Of a stretch of 64,000 bases of DNA, positions 1 through 8,002 are shown piece by piece (position 1 is the stretch's first letter; each line of letters begins with the position of its first letter). Below the pieces are notes generated by a model. The model ran no database searches and had not been told where the DNA came from. It worked only from the letters and a program-made list of their open reading frames with translations. A program made the position numbers and the translations under genes. Source of the DNA: Opitutaceae bacterium (GTDB taxonomy: Bacteria; Verrucomicrobiota; Verrucomicrobiia; Opitutales; Opitutaceae); contig JACKPU010000001.1 of the NCBI GenBank assembly GCA_024233285.1, positions 496,001 through 560,000 of the forward strand, written 5' to 3'.

Positions 1-567
1 GTCATACATCAGCGCGATGTCAGGGCCGACGTGTTGGCGCAGCGCCTGGCAGAGCGCGGCGTCCTTGCGCGCATCGCCCCAAGCGTGGAGCTTGATTGCC
101 TTGAAGCCGCGCGCGAGGCACTGGTCGGCCACGTCGAGAAACTCCTCGGTCGTCGCGTAGGTGACCGTGCTGGCGTAGGCCTCAATCGAATCGCGATAGC
201 CGCCGAGCAATTGATAAACCGGCAGATTGGCAGCCTTGGCGGTGATGTCCCACAACGCCGCGTCGACGACGCCCATCATATAGATGGGAAATTCTTCCAG
301 TCGGTCGATCTCCCACACCTCATGCCACAGCTGTTCTTTTAACAACGGGTTCTTCCCGAGCAGCATCGGCTTTAATCTCCGCTCAATCAAATCGAGTGCG
401 ATTGGCCCGCGCACCGCGCAGCTCCAACCCTCGATGCCGGCATCGGTCACGAGGCGCAGCCACGTTTGCTCGGTGAATTCGTCGCTGCCGGGCAGGCCCT
501 TGCGCCAGACATACGGCACGGCGGTTTGGTTGCGAACAGTGTAAGCGTGGACGGCGATGATCTTCAT
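1..567 (-). CDS. Enolase-superfamily (mandelate racemase-like) protein, N-terminal part
   Basis: The first 189 codons of a mandelate racemase/muconate lactonizing enzyme-type protein are present; the rest lies beyond the left edge. Residues 1 to about 125 are the capping domain (MKIIAVHAYTVR at the start, ALWDITAKAANLPVYQLLGG near 104-123). The barrel then begins and shows K159-L160-H161 (KAIKLHAWG), so the usual KxK catalytic pair is KxH. The visible part ends at D189, which fits the first metal-binding Asp of the family. Enolase-superfamily sugar-acid dehydratases abstract a proton alpha to a carboxylate and need Mg2+; a sugar-acid dehydratase role is inferred from the neighbours and the exact substrate cannot be read. 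The gene is divergent from the SDR. The ATG has no clear Shine-Dalgarno sequence. Confidence 0.88.
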   Translation of the reverse strand, partial: MKIIAVHAYTVRNQTAVPYVWRKGLPGSDEFTEQTWLRLVTDAGIEGWSCAVRGPIALDLIERRLKPMLLGKNPLLKEQLWHEVWEIDRLEEFPIYMMGVVDAALWDITAKAANLPVYQLLGGYRDSIEAYASTVTYATTEEFLDVADQCLARGFKAIKLHAWGDARKDAALCQALRQHVGPDIALMYD

Positions 568-687
568 GGGGAGGGGACGCGTTCCTTCTCCGCCGCTTGG
601 TGCCACGAGGCAATCCCCAAGCCGGAAAATTCCGTCATCCGCGATTATTTTCACGACACGTGCAGCGCGGCCACCTAGCTTGCCGGC
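568..687. promoter_or_regulatory. Divergent intergenic region
   Basis: This 120-base gap separates the leftward enolase-family gene from the rightward SDR and must carry both promoters. I see no palindrome or canonical -35/-10 pair in it. Confidence 0.4.
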
Positions 688-1443
688 ATGTTCGACTTAA
701 CTGGCAAGGTGGCGTTGGTCACGGGCGCGGGTTCCGGCATCGGCCGGGCGATCGCGGAGCGGTTTGCAAAAGCGGGCGCCAAGGTGCACGTCGGCGATCT
801 CAACGAGGCCGCGGGTCGTGAGACCGTGGAACTGATCACCGGGGCGGGCGGCACGGCGGAGTTTCAGCAACTCGATGTGGCCGACGAAACTTCGGTGGCG
901 CGGGTGGCTGCCGCCACGGGCCCGCTCAACATCCTCGTCAATAATGCCGGGATCGGCCACGTCGGCACGATCTTGCAGACCAACGCCGAGGATATGGACC
1001 GGCTTTACCGGGTCAATGTGCGCGGAGTGTTCAGTGTCACCAAGGCTTACATCGGCGCGATGATCGAGCGACGCGCGGGCAGCATCATCAACATCGCGTC
1101 GATCGGCGGCATCGTCGGGGTGCGTGATCGGTTCGCCTATGTGACGACCAAGTTTGCGGTCGTCGGCATCACCAAGCAGCTTGCGCTCGATCACTCGGCG
1201 GACGGCGTGCGTTGCAACTGCATCTGCCCCGGGCGGGTGGAGACGCCATTTGTGCAAGCGCGATTGAAAGAGTATCCGGATCCCGAGAAGGCCTATCGCG
1301 ACATGAGCGCCACCCAGCTGATCGGCCGCATGGGCAAGCCCGAGGAAATCGCCGCCGCCGCGCATTACCTCGCGAGCGATGAGGCTGCGCTGGTAACGGG
1401 TTCCTCCTTGGTGGCCGACGGTGGCTGGAGTGTCGGCAAGTAA
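688..1443 (+). CDS. Short-chain dehydrogenase/reductase (SDR)
   Basis: A 251-residue classical SDR, the usual length for the family. The nucleotide-binding motif TGAGSGIG lies at 12-19, NNAG is in the middle, and the catalytic residues are S138, Y151 and K155 (YVTTK). SDRs of this class oxidise or reduce secondary alcohols with NAD(P)(H) in the cytoplasm. Next to an aldo/keto reductase and two enolase-superfamily proteins, a plausible job is the 2-keto-3-deoxy sugar-acid dehydrogenase step of a non-phosphorylating L-fucose-like pathway; that is inference. The aldo/keto reductase gene follows after six bases, so the two are probably co-transcribed. No signal peptide. Confidence 0.93.
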   Translation: MFDLTGKVALVTGAGSGIGRAIAERFAKAGAKVHVGDLNEAAGRETVELITGAGGTAEFQQLDVADETSVARVAAATGPLNILVNNAGIGHVGTILQTNAEDMDRLYRVNVRGVFSVTKAYIGAMIERRAGSIINIASIGGIVGVRDRFAYVTTKFAVVGITKQLALDHSADGVRCNCICPGRVETPFVQARLKEYPDPEKAYRDMSATQLIGRMGKPEEIAAAAHYLASDEAALVTGSSLVADGGWSVGK

Positions 1444-1449
1444 TCCGTC

Positions 1450-2397
1450 ATGAATCCAAGCCGCCCCACATTGCGGGCCGACTCCGCTGGAGGCGAAAAA
1501 CTCACGGCTCTCGGTTTGGGCTCGCCGCGGCTTGCGCTCGGCTTGGCGACGCTCGGCGGTGCTTGGGGCACGGTGGATGAAGCTGAATCGCTGGCCACGG
1601 TGCGCCGTGCGTTAGAGCGTGGCGTGCGCGCTTTTGACCTGGCTCCGTCTTATGGCATCGCGGAGGGTTTGTTGGGTGCCGCGCTCAAAGATTGGCGTGG
1701 AGATGCGCCGATCATCAGCACGAAGGTGGGACGGTTGCCGGCGCGCAATGCGCATGAGGGCAATTACGACTATTCATCCGCGGCCATGCGCCGCAGTTTG
1801 GAAACCAGTCTGCAAGCCTTGGGCCGATCACACGTGGATTTGCTGTTTTTGCACGAACCGCAGTTGGTCCCACCGACCGAGCGGCCGCGAGTGGTGGCGA
1901 CCTTGCGCGAATTGCAGGCGGCCGGACTCACGCGCAAGCTCGGCATCGCCGGTGGCCACGGGGAGGCATGGGATGGCTTTCTGGAAACGGGCGCGTTTGC
2001 GGTCGTCATGCTGTTTCGACGGCTTGATGCATGTATCTTGGACGGACTGAGTGAAGATTTGCCGCGGTTGAATCGGAACGGGGTGGCGCTTTATCAAGCC
2101 AGTCCGCTGCACATGGGGTTGCTCGGAGCGCGATTCGATGAATTCACGCGTGAGCGACCGGAATGGGTTTGGGGGCCGCAGATTGCGCGTGCGCAACGCT
2201 TGCAGAAATTAGCGACGACGCACGACATGGCGTTGTCCACGCTCGCGCATCGGTTCGCCTTTGGCATGGCGGAGCTTGATCGCGTCGTCATCGGCGCGGG
2301 CAATCGCGCGCAGCTGGATGCGGCGTGGCGGGATTTCGAGGCTGGCCCCCTGCCGCGAGAACTGTTCGATGCGGTCTGCCAGATAAATTTTTCGTGA
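1450..2397 (+). CDS. Aldo/keto reductase, aldose-dehydrogenase type
   Basis: A 315-residue AKR with the full catalytic tetrad: D63 and Y68 (FDLAPSYG), K92 (STKVG) and H135 (LFLHEP). The pattern, including the EGNYDYS segment after the lysine, resembles D-threo-aldose 1-dehydrogenase/L-fucose dehydrogenase-type AKRs, which oxidise the anomeric carbon of sugars such as L-fucose to the lactone. Substrate is inferred from family resemblance and from the neighbouring SDR and enolase-family genes. The stop codon overlaps the next start by one base (TGATG), indicating translational coupling. Confidence 0.9.
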   Translation: MNPSRPTLRADSAGGEKLTALGLGSPRLALGLATLGGAWGTVDEAESLATVRRALERGVRAFDLAPSYGIAEGLLGAALKDWRGDAPIISTKVGRLPARNAHEGNYDYSSAAMRRSLETSLQALGRSHVDLLFLHEPQLVPPTERPRVVATLRELQAAGLTRKLGIAGGHGEAWDGFLETGAFAVVMLFRRLDACILDGLSEDLPRLNRNGVALYQASPLHMGLLGARFDEFTRERPEWVWGPQIARAQRLQKLATTHDMALSTLAHRFAFGMAELDRVVIGAGNRAQLDAAWRDFEAGPLPRELFDAVCQINFS

Positions 2398-3815
2398 TGA
2401 TCAAACTCCAGCAAGCCGAACTCTTCAGCCAACCACTCAAGGCGCGCATGCCGTTTCGCTACGGCATCGCCACGATGACCGAGGTCACGCATGTGTTCCT
2501 GCGGCTCACGTTCGACTTTGGTGGCAAACTGCAGTCCGGCGTGTCGGCCGATCATCTGCCGCCGAAATGGTTTACAAAGGACCCGCAGCGCCCGCTGGAA
2601 GAGGAGATCGAAGAGATGCTGCTCGTCATCCGCACGGCGGTGGCCCACGCGCAACAGATCACCGCGGCCACCCCCTTTGCGTTTTGGCGTGCGCTCTACG
2701 ATGCGCAATCAGCGTGGGCGAAGGCGCAAAATCTGCCGCCCCTGCTCGCGCAGTTCGGCGTGACCTTGGTCGAACGCGCGTTGATCGATGCGTTTTGCCG
2801 GGCGAACGACACAACCTTTCCCGCTGCGCTGCATGAAAACCGCTTCGGCATCGACCTCGGTTCGATTCACGCGTCACTTGCCGGCACGCAACCGGCCGAC
2901 TGGTTGCCCGCGCAACCACCCGCGCAGGTGTTTTGCCGGCACACGGTCGGGTTGTCCGACGCGTTGACGGACGAGGAAATTCTCGCCGACGAACGCGTGA
3001 GCGACGGGCTGCCGCAATCGCTCGTCGCCTGCATCCGTTTCTACGGCCTGCGCCATTTCAAGCTGAAGATCAACGGCGAGGCGGAGCGCGATCAACAGCG
3101 GCTCGCGCGCATGGCGCAGATCTTCGTGGCGGAGTGTGGCGACGATTTCGCCTATTCGCTCGACGGCAACGAGAGCTTTCACGAAGTCGGCGTGTTTCGC
3201 GATTACGTGACGAAGCTGCGCGCCACCGTCGGCGACGCGGCGTTTTGGTCGAAGCTGCTCTTCATCGAGCAGCCTTGGCATCGCAAGGTCGCGCTCTCCC
3301 CGGCGATCGGCGAACTCGCGGCGGCCTGGCCGGATCGCCCGCCGGTGATCATTGACGAATCGGATGCGGAGATCGCGAGCCTGCCGACCGCGCTTGCGCT
3401 GGGTTATGCGGGCACGAGCCACAAGAATTGCAAGGGCGTGTTCAAGGGCGCGGCCAACGCGTGTTTGCTCGCGCAGCGTCGTGGTGAAGGAAAGTCATCG
3501 ATGATGAGCGGCGAGGACTTGTCGAACGTCGCGCCAGTGGCGATGCCGCAGGATCTCGTGGCGCAGGCCTGTTTCGGCATCACCAGTGTCGAACGCAACG
3601 GCCATCACTATTTCGCCGGGCTCGGTCAGTTTCCCGCCGCCCTGCAGACGCTCATGCTTACGCAGCACGGCGATTTGTTCATCCAGTCGGAAGCGGGCTG
3701 GCCGCGCCTCGACGTGCGCGCCGGCCATCTCGAACTCGGCACGGTCTTGCGTGCGCCGTTCGGCTACGCGGGCGAACTGGACTTGTCGGCTTTGGATCGA
3801 CTTACGGTGAGCTGA
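2397..3815 (+). CDS. Enolase-superfamily sugar-acid dehydratase-like protein
   Basis: A 472-residue protein, longer than the 370-440 usual for mandelate racemase relatives. I start at the ATG overlapping the previous stop (MIKLQQAEL); an upstream in-frame ATG would lie deep in the preceding gene. Likely active-site residues are K222-L223-K224 (FKLKING), D256 (SLDGNES), E291 (FIEQPW) and D320/E321 (IIDESD), matching the KxK plus D/E/E metal-site logic of the superfamily. Probable role is dehydration or isomerisation of a sugar acid made by the coupled AKR. It is too diverged to call L-fuconate dehydratase from sequence alone. It converges with the neighbouring sulfatase gene, and the two 3' ends overlap by 14 bases. 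Confidence 0.85.
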   Translation: MIKLQQAELFSQPLKARMPFRYGIATMTEVTHVFLRLTFDFGGKLQSGVSADHLPPKWFTKDPQRPLEEEIEEMLLVIRTAVAHAQQITAATPFAFWRALYDAQSAWAKAQNLPPLLAQFGVTLVERALIDAFCRANDTTFPAALHENRFGIDLGSIHASLAGTQPADWLPAQPPAQVFCRHTVGLSDALTDEEILADERVSDGLPQSLVACIRFYGLRHFKLKINGEAERDQQRLARMAQIFVAECGDDFAYSLDGNESFHEVGVFRDYVTKLRATVGDAAFWSKLLFIEQPWHRKVALSPAIGELAAAWPDRPPVIIDESDAEIASLPTALALGYAGTSHKNCKGVFKGAANACLLAQRRGEGKSSMMSGEDLSNVAPVAMPQDLVAQACFGITSVERNGHHYFAGLGQFPAALQTLMLTQHGDLFIQSEAGWPRLDVRAGHLELGTVLRAPFGYAGELDLSALDRLTVS

Positions 3816-5550
3816 GCGCTTGGTCCGCGGTCTCGACGGCCATCAGCGTGAATACCTCCACGGTTCCCGCAAAGCCGAATTCCCCGGCGCGGGCCGCGAC
3901 CAGCGTGCGCGCCGCTTGAACCAAGTCCTCCGTCAGGTCGGCCCCGCCGGCCGCATGCAGCACACCGGCGATTTTTCCGTCCCGGTGAGCCATGCGGACC
4001 ACGGTTGGAATCGCGACCGGATCACGGACTGACGCTTCAGTTTCCGGAATGAGAGTGAAGCCTTGCGGCTGACCGTCCACCGGCGGAAAGATCGTCAGGG
4101 CGGCGCGACCCTCTGCGATATCCACAATGACGGGCGAGTTGAGTCCGCGCCGTTGGTCGCGTGGCACGTAATGGGGTTTTTCACGGTCGATCATCCGCGG
4201 GTCGTCCGGCGCGACATCGGGAACGGGCAGCGAGGCCATGATCTCGCGCAACTGTCGTCTGGCGTTTTGCACCGCGGTGTTCGTGTCGTTGGTCACATCC
4301 CGATAGCCCGTGCCGTCGCGGGAGTCACCGCAGTCGTAGAGCTGGCCAAAGCGCCACGGGGTGTTGTTTTCCAACAACCACCGCTTGGTGCGCACGGTGC
4401 GCCGGCCGCCGAGCGGCGAGTAGATCCACTCGCGGAGCGAATGGGTTTCCCCGCGCAAATAAGGCGCGAGGGATATGCCGTCGATCGGGTGCCCGGGAGG
4501 AAGGGGGATGCCGGCGACTTCGCAGATGGTGGGCAGAATATCCGTTATGTCGGCGAGTTCGGGAGAGCGACCCTGCGCTTGGACCAGTCCCGGGCCGTTG
4601 ATGATCAGCGGCACTCGGGCCCCCAGCTCGGTGGTCGCACCTTTGCCGTGCCGGGCGGTGCCGTTGTCGCCCATGAACACGATCAGGGTGTTCTCGCGCT
4701 GGCCGGAGGCTTCGAGTGCGGTGACGATGCGGCCGATGAGTTTGTCCATGTATTCCACGTTGGCCCGCCAATTGGTTTCGCTGCGGGTGAACTTGTCGGC
4801 GGGCGATGACAGGGAATCCGGCGTGGGATAGTAGGGTTCATGGGTCAGCGCCATGGAGTAATAGAGGAAGAATGGTTTCTTCTCCTCGGTCCGGCTGCGG
4901 TTTGAGAAATCGATCAGGAAATCCGCAAACAAGTCCGGTCCATAGTCGTCGATCGTGGTCGGCCGGTAGTTTCCGTTTTGAACAATGCTCGGATGCCAGT
5001 AGCGCGAAGTCCGGCCGGAGTGCGGTTCGCGCCCGCCTGTGTGTTTCTGACCGGCGGGCAGGTTGTGATCATAAGCCCAGATGGCGTATTCGTCGAAGCC
5101 GGTTTCACGCACCAGGCCGGGCAGTTCGCCGGAAAGCTGCCACTTTCCGGCCATGGCGGTCGCGTAACCGGCTTGTTGGAAGAGGCGGCCGAAGGTCAGA
5201 TGCGCGGCGATGTTGTCGTCGCCCTCGTTTTCCACCGGCGGTCCGCCGGCGCGGTTGGGAAAATGAAAGACCCCGTTGTGATGCGGATATTGACCGGTCA
5301 TCAGGGCGTGGCGGGACGGATGGCACACTGGCGTGGCGTAGGCCGTGTCAAAGTAGATGCCGCCGCGGGCGAGTTCGTCCAAGTGCGGGGTTTGATGGGT
5401 GGGGTGTCCGTAGACGCCGAGCTCGTGAGCCCCGAGGTCATCAGCCAGAATGACAATCACGTTGGGTTGGGCTGGTCCGCCCACGGCGGAAGCGGCGATT
5501 GAACAAGCGGCCAGGAGCCCGGGGAGGGGAAAGCTTGGTTTAGGGGACAT
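3802..5550 (-). CDS. Type I sulfatase, exported
   Basis: A 582-residue formylglycine-dependent sulfatase. The metal-binding motif NVIVILADDLG lies near residue 30 and the modification motif is C76-H-P-S-R (PVCHPSRHALMTGQYP), so C76 should become formylglycine. It is the only sulfatase here with an export-type N-terminus: residues 1-26 include a hydrophobic stretch with an L-A-A-C sequence ending at C16, which could be a lipobox; otherwise cleavage near residue 26. It is about 100 residues longer than a minimal sulfatase, with a C-terminal extension. Location should be periplasm or surface, acting on sulfate esters of a polysaccharide. It is divergent from the TonB receptor across a shared region with TGAAACA boxes, implying co-regulation. 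Confidence 0.94.
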   Translation of the reverse strand: MSPKPSFPLPGLLAACSIAASAVGGPAQPNVIVILADDLGAHELGVYGHPTHQTPHLDELARGGIYFDTAYATPVCHPSRHALMTGQYPHHNGVFHFPNRAGGPPVENEGDDNIAAHLTFGRLFQQAGYATAMAGKWQLSGELPGLVRETGFDEYAIWAYDHNLPAGQKHTGGREPHSGRTSRYWHPSIVQNGNYRPTTIDDYGPDLFADFLIDFSNRSRTEEKKPFFLYYSMALTHEPYYPTPDSLSSPADKFTRSETNWRANVEYMDKLIGRIVTALEASGQRENTLIVFMGDNGTARHGKGATTELGARVPLIINGPGLVQAQGRSPELADITDILPTICEVAGIPLPPGHPIDGISLAPYLRGETHSLREWIYSPLGGRRTVRTKRWLLENNTPWRFGQLYDCGDSRDGTGYRDVTNDTNTAVQNARRQLREIMASLPVPDVAPDDPRMIDREKPHYVPRDQRRGLNSPVIVDIAEGRAALTIFPPVDGQPQGFTLIPETEASVRDPVAIPTVVRMAHRDGKIAGVLHAAGGADLTEDLVQAARTLVAARAGEFGFAGTVEVFTLMAVETADQALSSP

Positions 5551-5568
5551 CGTTTAAGGGGGCGTTAT

Positions 5569-5595
5569 TGAAACAGAATAGTTTATTTTGAAACA
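5569..5595. promoter_or_regulatory. Two TGAAACA boxes upstream of exported sulfatase
   Basis: TGAAACA occurs at 5569-5575 and 5589-5595, 20 bases apart (about two helical turns), just upstream of the leftward sulfatase start. The second lies in the 13-mer TTTTGAAACAAGA, which recurs exactly at 23224-23236 in another divergent sulfatase promoter. Likely operators of the GntR/LacI-type regulator; inferred from repetition and position only. Confidence 0.5.
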
Positions 5596-5681
5596 AGATG
5601 CACGACCGAAACCAACCCCATTCCAGCCACTGTATGCCCTGAGGCGTGCAACGTTGAAGTTTTCTGTGGTGTGAAATGAAA

Positions 5682-5711
5682 TTGACATATATCAGAAAAT
5701 GTTTCGAAACA
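5682..5711 (+). promoter_or_regulatory. TTGACA-led block with TGTTTCGAAACA palindrome
   Basis: TTGACA (5682-5687), ATATCA, and the perfect 12-bp palindrome TGTTTCGAAACA (5700-5711) form a block that matches 24 of 30 positions of the block at 12001-12030 before the ABC importer operon. It lies about 45 bases upstream of the TonB receptor start. TTGACA fits a -35 element, but no good -10 follows at 17 bases because the palindrome is there. Read as promoter plus operator. Confidence 0.55.
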
Positions 5712-5730
5712 CAAATAGTGCACAAGTCTT

Positions 5731-5746
5731 AATGTTTCACTTAACG
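5731..5746 (+). promoter_or_regulatory. AATGTTTCACTTAA box before TonB receptor
   Basis: AATGTTTCACT is shared exactly with 10731-10741, upstream of the GntR/LacI-type regulator gene. It sits a few bases before the receptor start, a position suited to repression. Confidence 0.45.
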
Positions 5747-5754
5747 CCCCCAAA

Positions 5755-7953
5755 ATGAATGCCCCATCCGATACCCCCCCCACCCAGCACCGCTTTGCTT
5801 GTCTTAAGTTTTTTCTCTTGATGGCGATGCCGGTGCTGTTGCCCGCCCAGGAATCCGAAGTGGTGCAGCTTTCGCCGTTCGAGGTCAGCACGGAAAAGGA
5901 CGTCGGTTATTATGCCGGTAATTCCATCAGTGCGACGAAGACCAATGTGCCGTTGCAGAAACTGCCGATGAACGTGCAAGTGATGACCCGGACTTTTCTG
6001 GATGACCTGAACGCCACCGACATCGAGAGCATCATCGCCTATGCGGCCTCGGCCAGTCCGGCCACCAACGAGCCCGGTCGTTTTGCGCTGCGCGGCTTTG
6101 TGAATCCCAACCCGATGCGCAACGGGGTGGATACGCTCTCGGAAACCAATTTTGTTTCCACGCTCACGCTGGATCGCGTTGAGATTGTGAAGGGCCCGGC
6201 CGCCATTCTCTACGGCATCACCGAGCCCGGCGGCTTGATCAACATGATCACCAAGAAGCCCCTGTTCAAACAGCAGGGTTCGCTCGGTTTGCAAGTCGGC
6301 GACTACTCGACCACGCGCGCGGAGATTGACCTGACGGGTCCGATCGCCGGCGACAAGGTCGCCTACCGTTTGATCGCGGGCCAGAGCAACATCGGCTACG
6401 AAGCCGATTATGCGGAGGACGACACCACCACGATCGCGCCTTCGCTGCTCTTCCAGGTCACGCCGCGCACCACGTTGTTGCTGGCGATGGAATATCAGGA
6501 TCTGAAGTCGAATCCCGATACGGGCGCCATTCTCAAACTCGACGAGACCACGGGCGCGCGCATCGGTTTCATCAACGGCAACTATTACGGCGTGCCCAAG
6601 ACCTTCAATCACATGGGGCCCGATGGGCGCAAGGACACGGAGACCACGTTTCTTACCGCCGACTTGCAGCACCGCTTTGCGGATGACCGCTGGGCCCTCC
6701 GGACGGTTTACACCCGGACCGAGACCTCGCTCGATCAGGACACACGACTTGGCGCCGGCGCGGAGATTCGGCTGCAGAACCGTTACGGCTGGGTGCGCAA
6801 TCACATCTTGGCCCGTTTGGTCGATCGCACGGAAGACGTCTTTCAAGGCGAACTCACCGGCCAGATCGAGGCCGGAGATATCACGCACCGCATCCTGCTC
6901 GGCTATGAAATGACGGCCTACGAACAGGATCAAAAGGCCTTCCGCCAAAACAACGCCATCGCGCCGATGGACCTTAATAATCCCTCCTCGTGGGATTTCA
7001 GCATTCCGATCGCGCCGGAAAATCGAGCCCTGCGCCCGGCGGACTTTTTCTCCACCCAGGACACTTGGTCGGTCTATGCGGTGCATCAGGCGGAGTTTTT
7101 CGACGGCAAGCTCAACTCCTTGCTCGGTATTCGCTATGATGTGGTTGAAGCCACCACGCTTAACCGCCTGGTCACCCCCGCCTCACTCGGTGCGGTGCCC
7201 ACGACCAAGAGCTGGACCCCCCAGTTCGGCCTGCTCTATGCCCTGACTCCGACCGTCGGCATTTACGGTTCCTACAGCGAGTCCTTCATCCCCAACACGG
7301 CGGTCAATCCCGATGGATCGCTCTTCGATCCCGCCACGGGTGAAGGTTACGATTTCGGTTTGAAGTTCAACGCCCAGGACGGCCGCTTCAACGCCACGCT
7401 CAGTGTCTTCGACATCAGCAAGGTCAACATTGTGCGGCAGGATGGCGATCGTCGCAACAACGACCCCCAGGGTCGCCTGTGGTTCATCGCCTCGGGTGAA
7501 GAGCGCAGCCGGGGTTACGAGGCCGACATCATCATGACGCCGGTGGAAAACTACCAGATGACGATCAGCTACGCCTACATCGATGCCTATGTGGTTTCAA
7601 ACGCGGATGCCCCGGCCGAAGAGGGCAACCAACTCGGCGAGGCGCCGAAGCATAATTTTGCCTGGTGGAACAAATACTCGTTCAGCACGGGTCCGCTCAA
7701 AGGTTTCTTCGCCGGCGCCGGCATCACCAGCCGCAGCAAGTCGAAGCTCGATTCACAGGTGGTCAACCTGACCGTTTCCTATCCGTCGTTCACCGCCGTC
7801 GATCTCGTGCTCGGCTACAAGTCGACCGAGGCCAAATACCCTTGGGAGGTCACCCTGCGGCTCAACAACGCCACGGACGAAACGTATTTTGCGCGCAACC
7901 GGTCCTATGCGGACGGGCGCAACTTCCAGGCCACGGCCAAAATCAGTTTCTGA
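5755..7953 (+). CDS. TonB-dependent outer-membrane receptor
   Basis: A 732-residue TonB-dependent transporter. A signal peptide covers roughly residues 1-32 (hydrophobic FFLLMAMPVLLPAQ). VVQLSPFEVST follows, a TonB-box region seen often in Verrucomicrobiota receptors. The plug domain (about 55-170) includes VQVMTRTFLDDL, the RGF segment, and VEIVKGPAAILYGITEPGG. The remainder is the 22-strand barrel ending in the typical aromatic terminus (ISF). It should import oligosaccharides or another large ligand across the outer membrane with TonB energy. It is divergent from the exported sulfatase and followed by a GH20 gene, placing it in a glycan-use locus. No SusD-like partner is present. Confidence 0.95.
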   Translation: MNAPSDTPPTQHRFACLKFFLLMAMPVLLPAQESEVVQLSPFEVSTEKDVGYYAGNSISATKTNVPLQKLPMNVQVMTRTFLDDLNATDIESIIAYAASASPATNEPGRFALRGFVNPNPMRNGVDTLSETNFVSTLTLDRVEIVKGPAAILYGITEPGGLINMITKKPLFKQQGSLGLQVGDYSTTRAEIDLTGPIAGDKVAYRLIAGQSNIGYEADYAEDDTTTIAPSLLFQVTPRTTLLLAMEYQDLKSNPDTGAILKLDETTGARIGFINGNYYGVPKTFNHMGPDGRKDTETTFLTADLQHRFADDRWALRTVYTRTETSLDQDTRLGAGAEIRLQNRYGWVRNHILARLVDRTEDVFQGELTGQIEAGDITHRILLGYEMTAYEQDQKAFRQNNAIAPMDLNNPSSWDFSIPIAPENRALRPADFFSTQDTWSVYAVHQAEFFDGKLNSLLGIRYDVVEATTLNRLVTPASLGAVPTTKSWTPQFGLLYALTPTVGIYGSYSESFIPNTAVNPDGSLFDPATGEGYDFGLKFNAQDGRFNATLSVFDISKVNIVRQDGDRRNNDPQGRLWFIASGEERSRGYEADIIMTPVENYQMTISYAYIDAYVVSNADAPAEEGNQLGEAPKHNFAWWNKYSFSTGPLKGFFAGAGITSRSKSKLDSQVVNLTVSYPSFTAVDLVLGYKSTEAKYPWEVTLRLNNATDETYFARNRSYADGRNFQATAKISF

Positions 7954-8002
7954 TGGCCCGGGTCCGACCGTTCGCCCGCCCTAATTTGCACCTTCAGGAT
8001 TC

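Noticed and set aside
1..3815. Naming the enolase-family genes L-fuconate dehydratase
   Set aside because: One is incomplete with KxH and the other is unusually long; family members use many sugar acids, so the name would go beyond the sequence.
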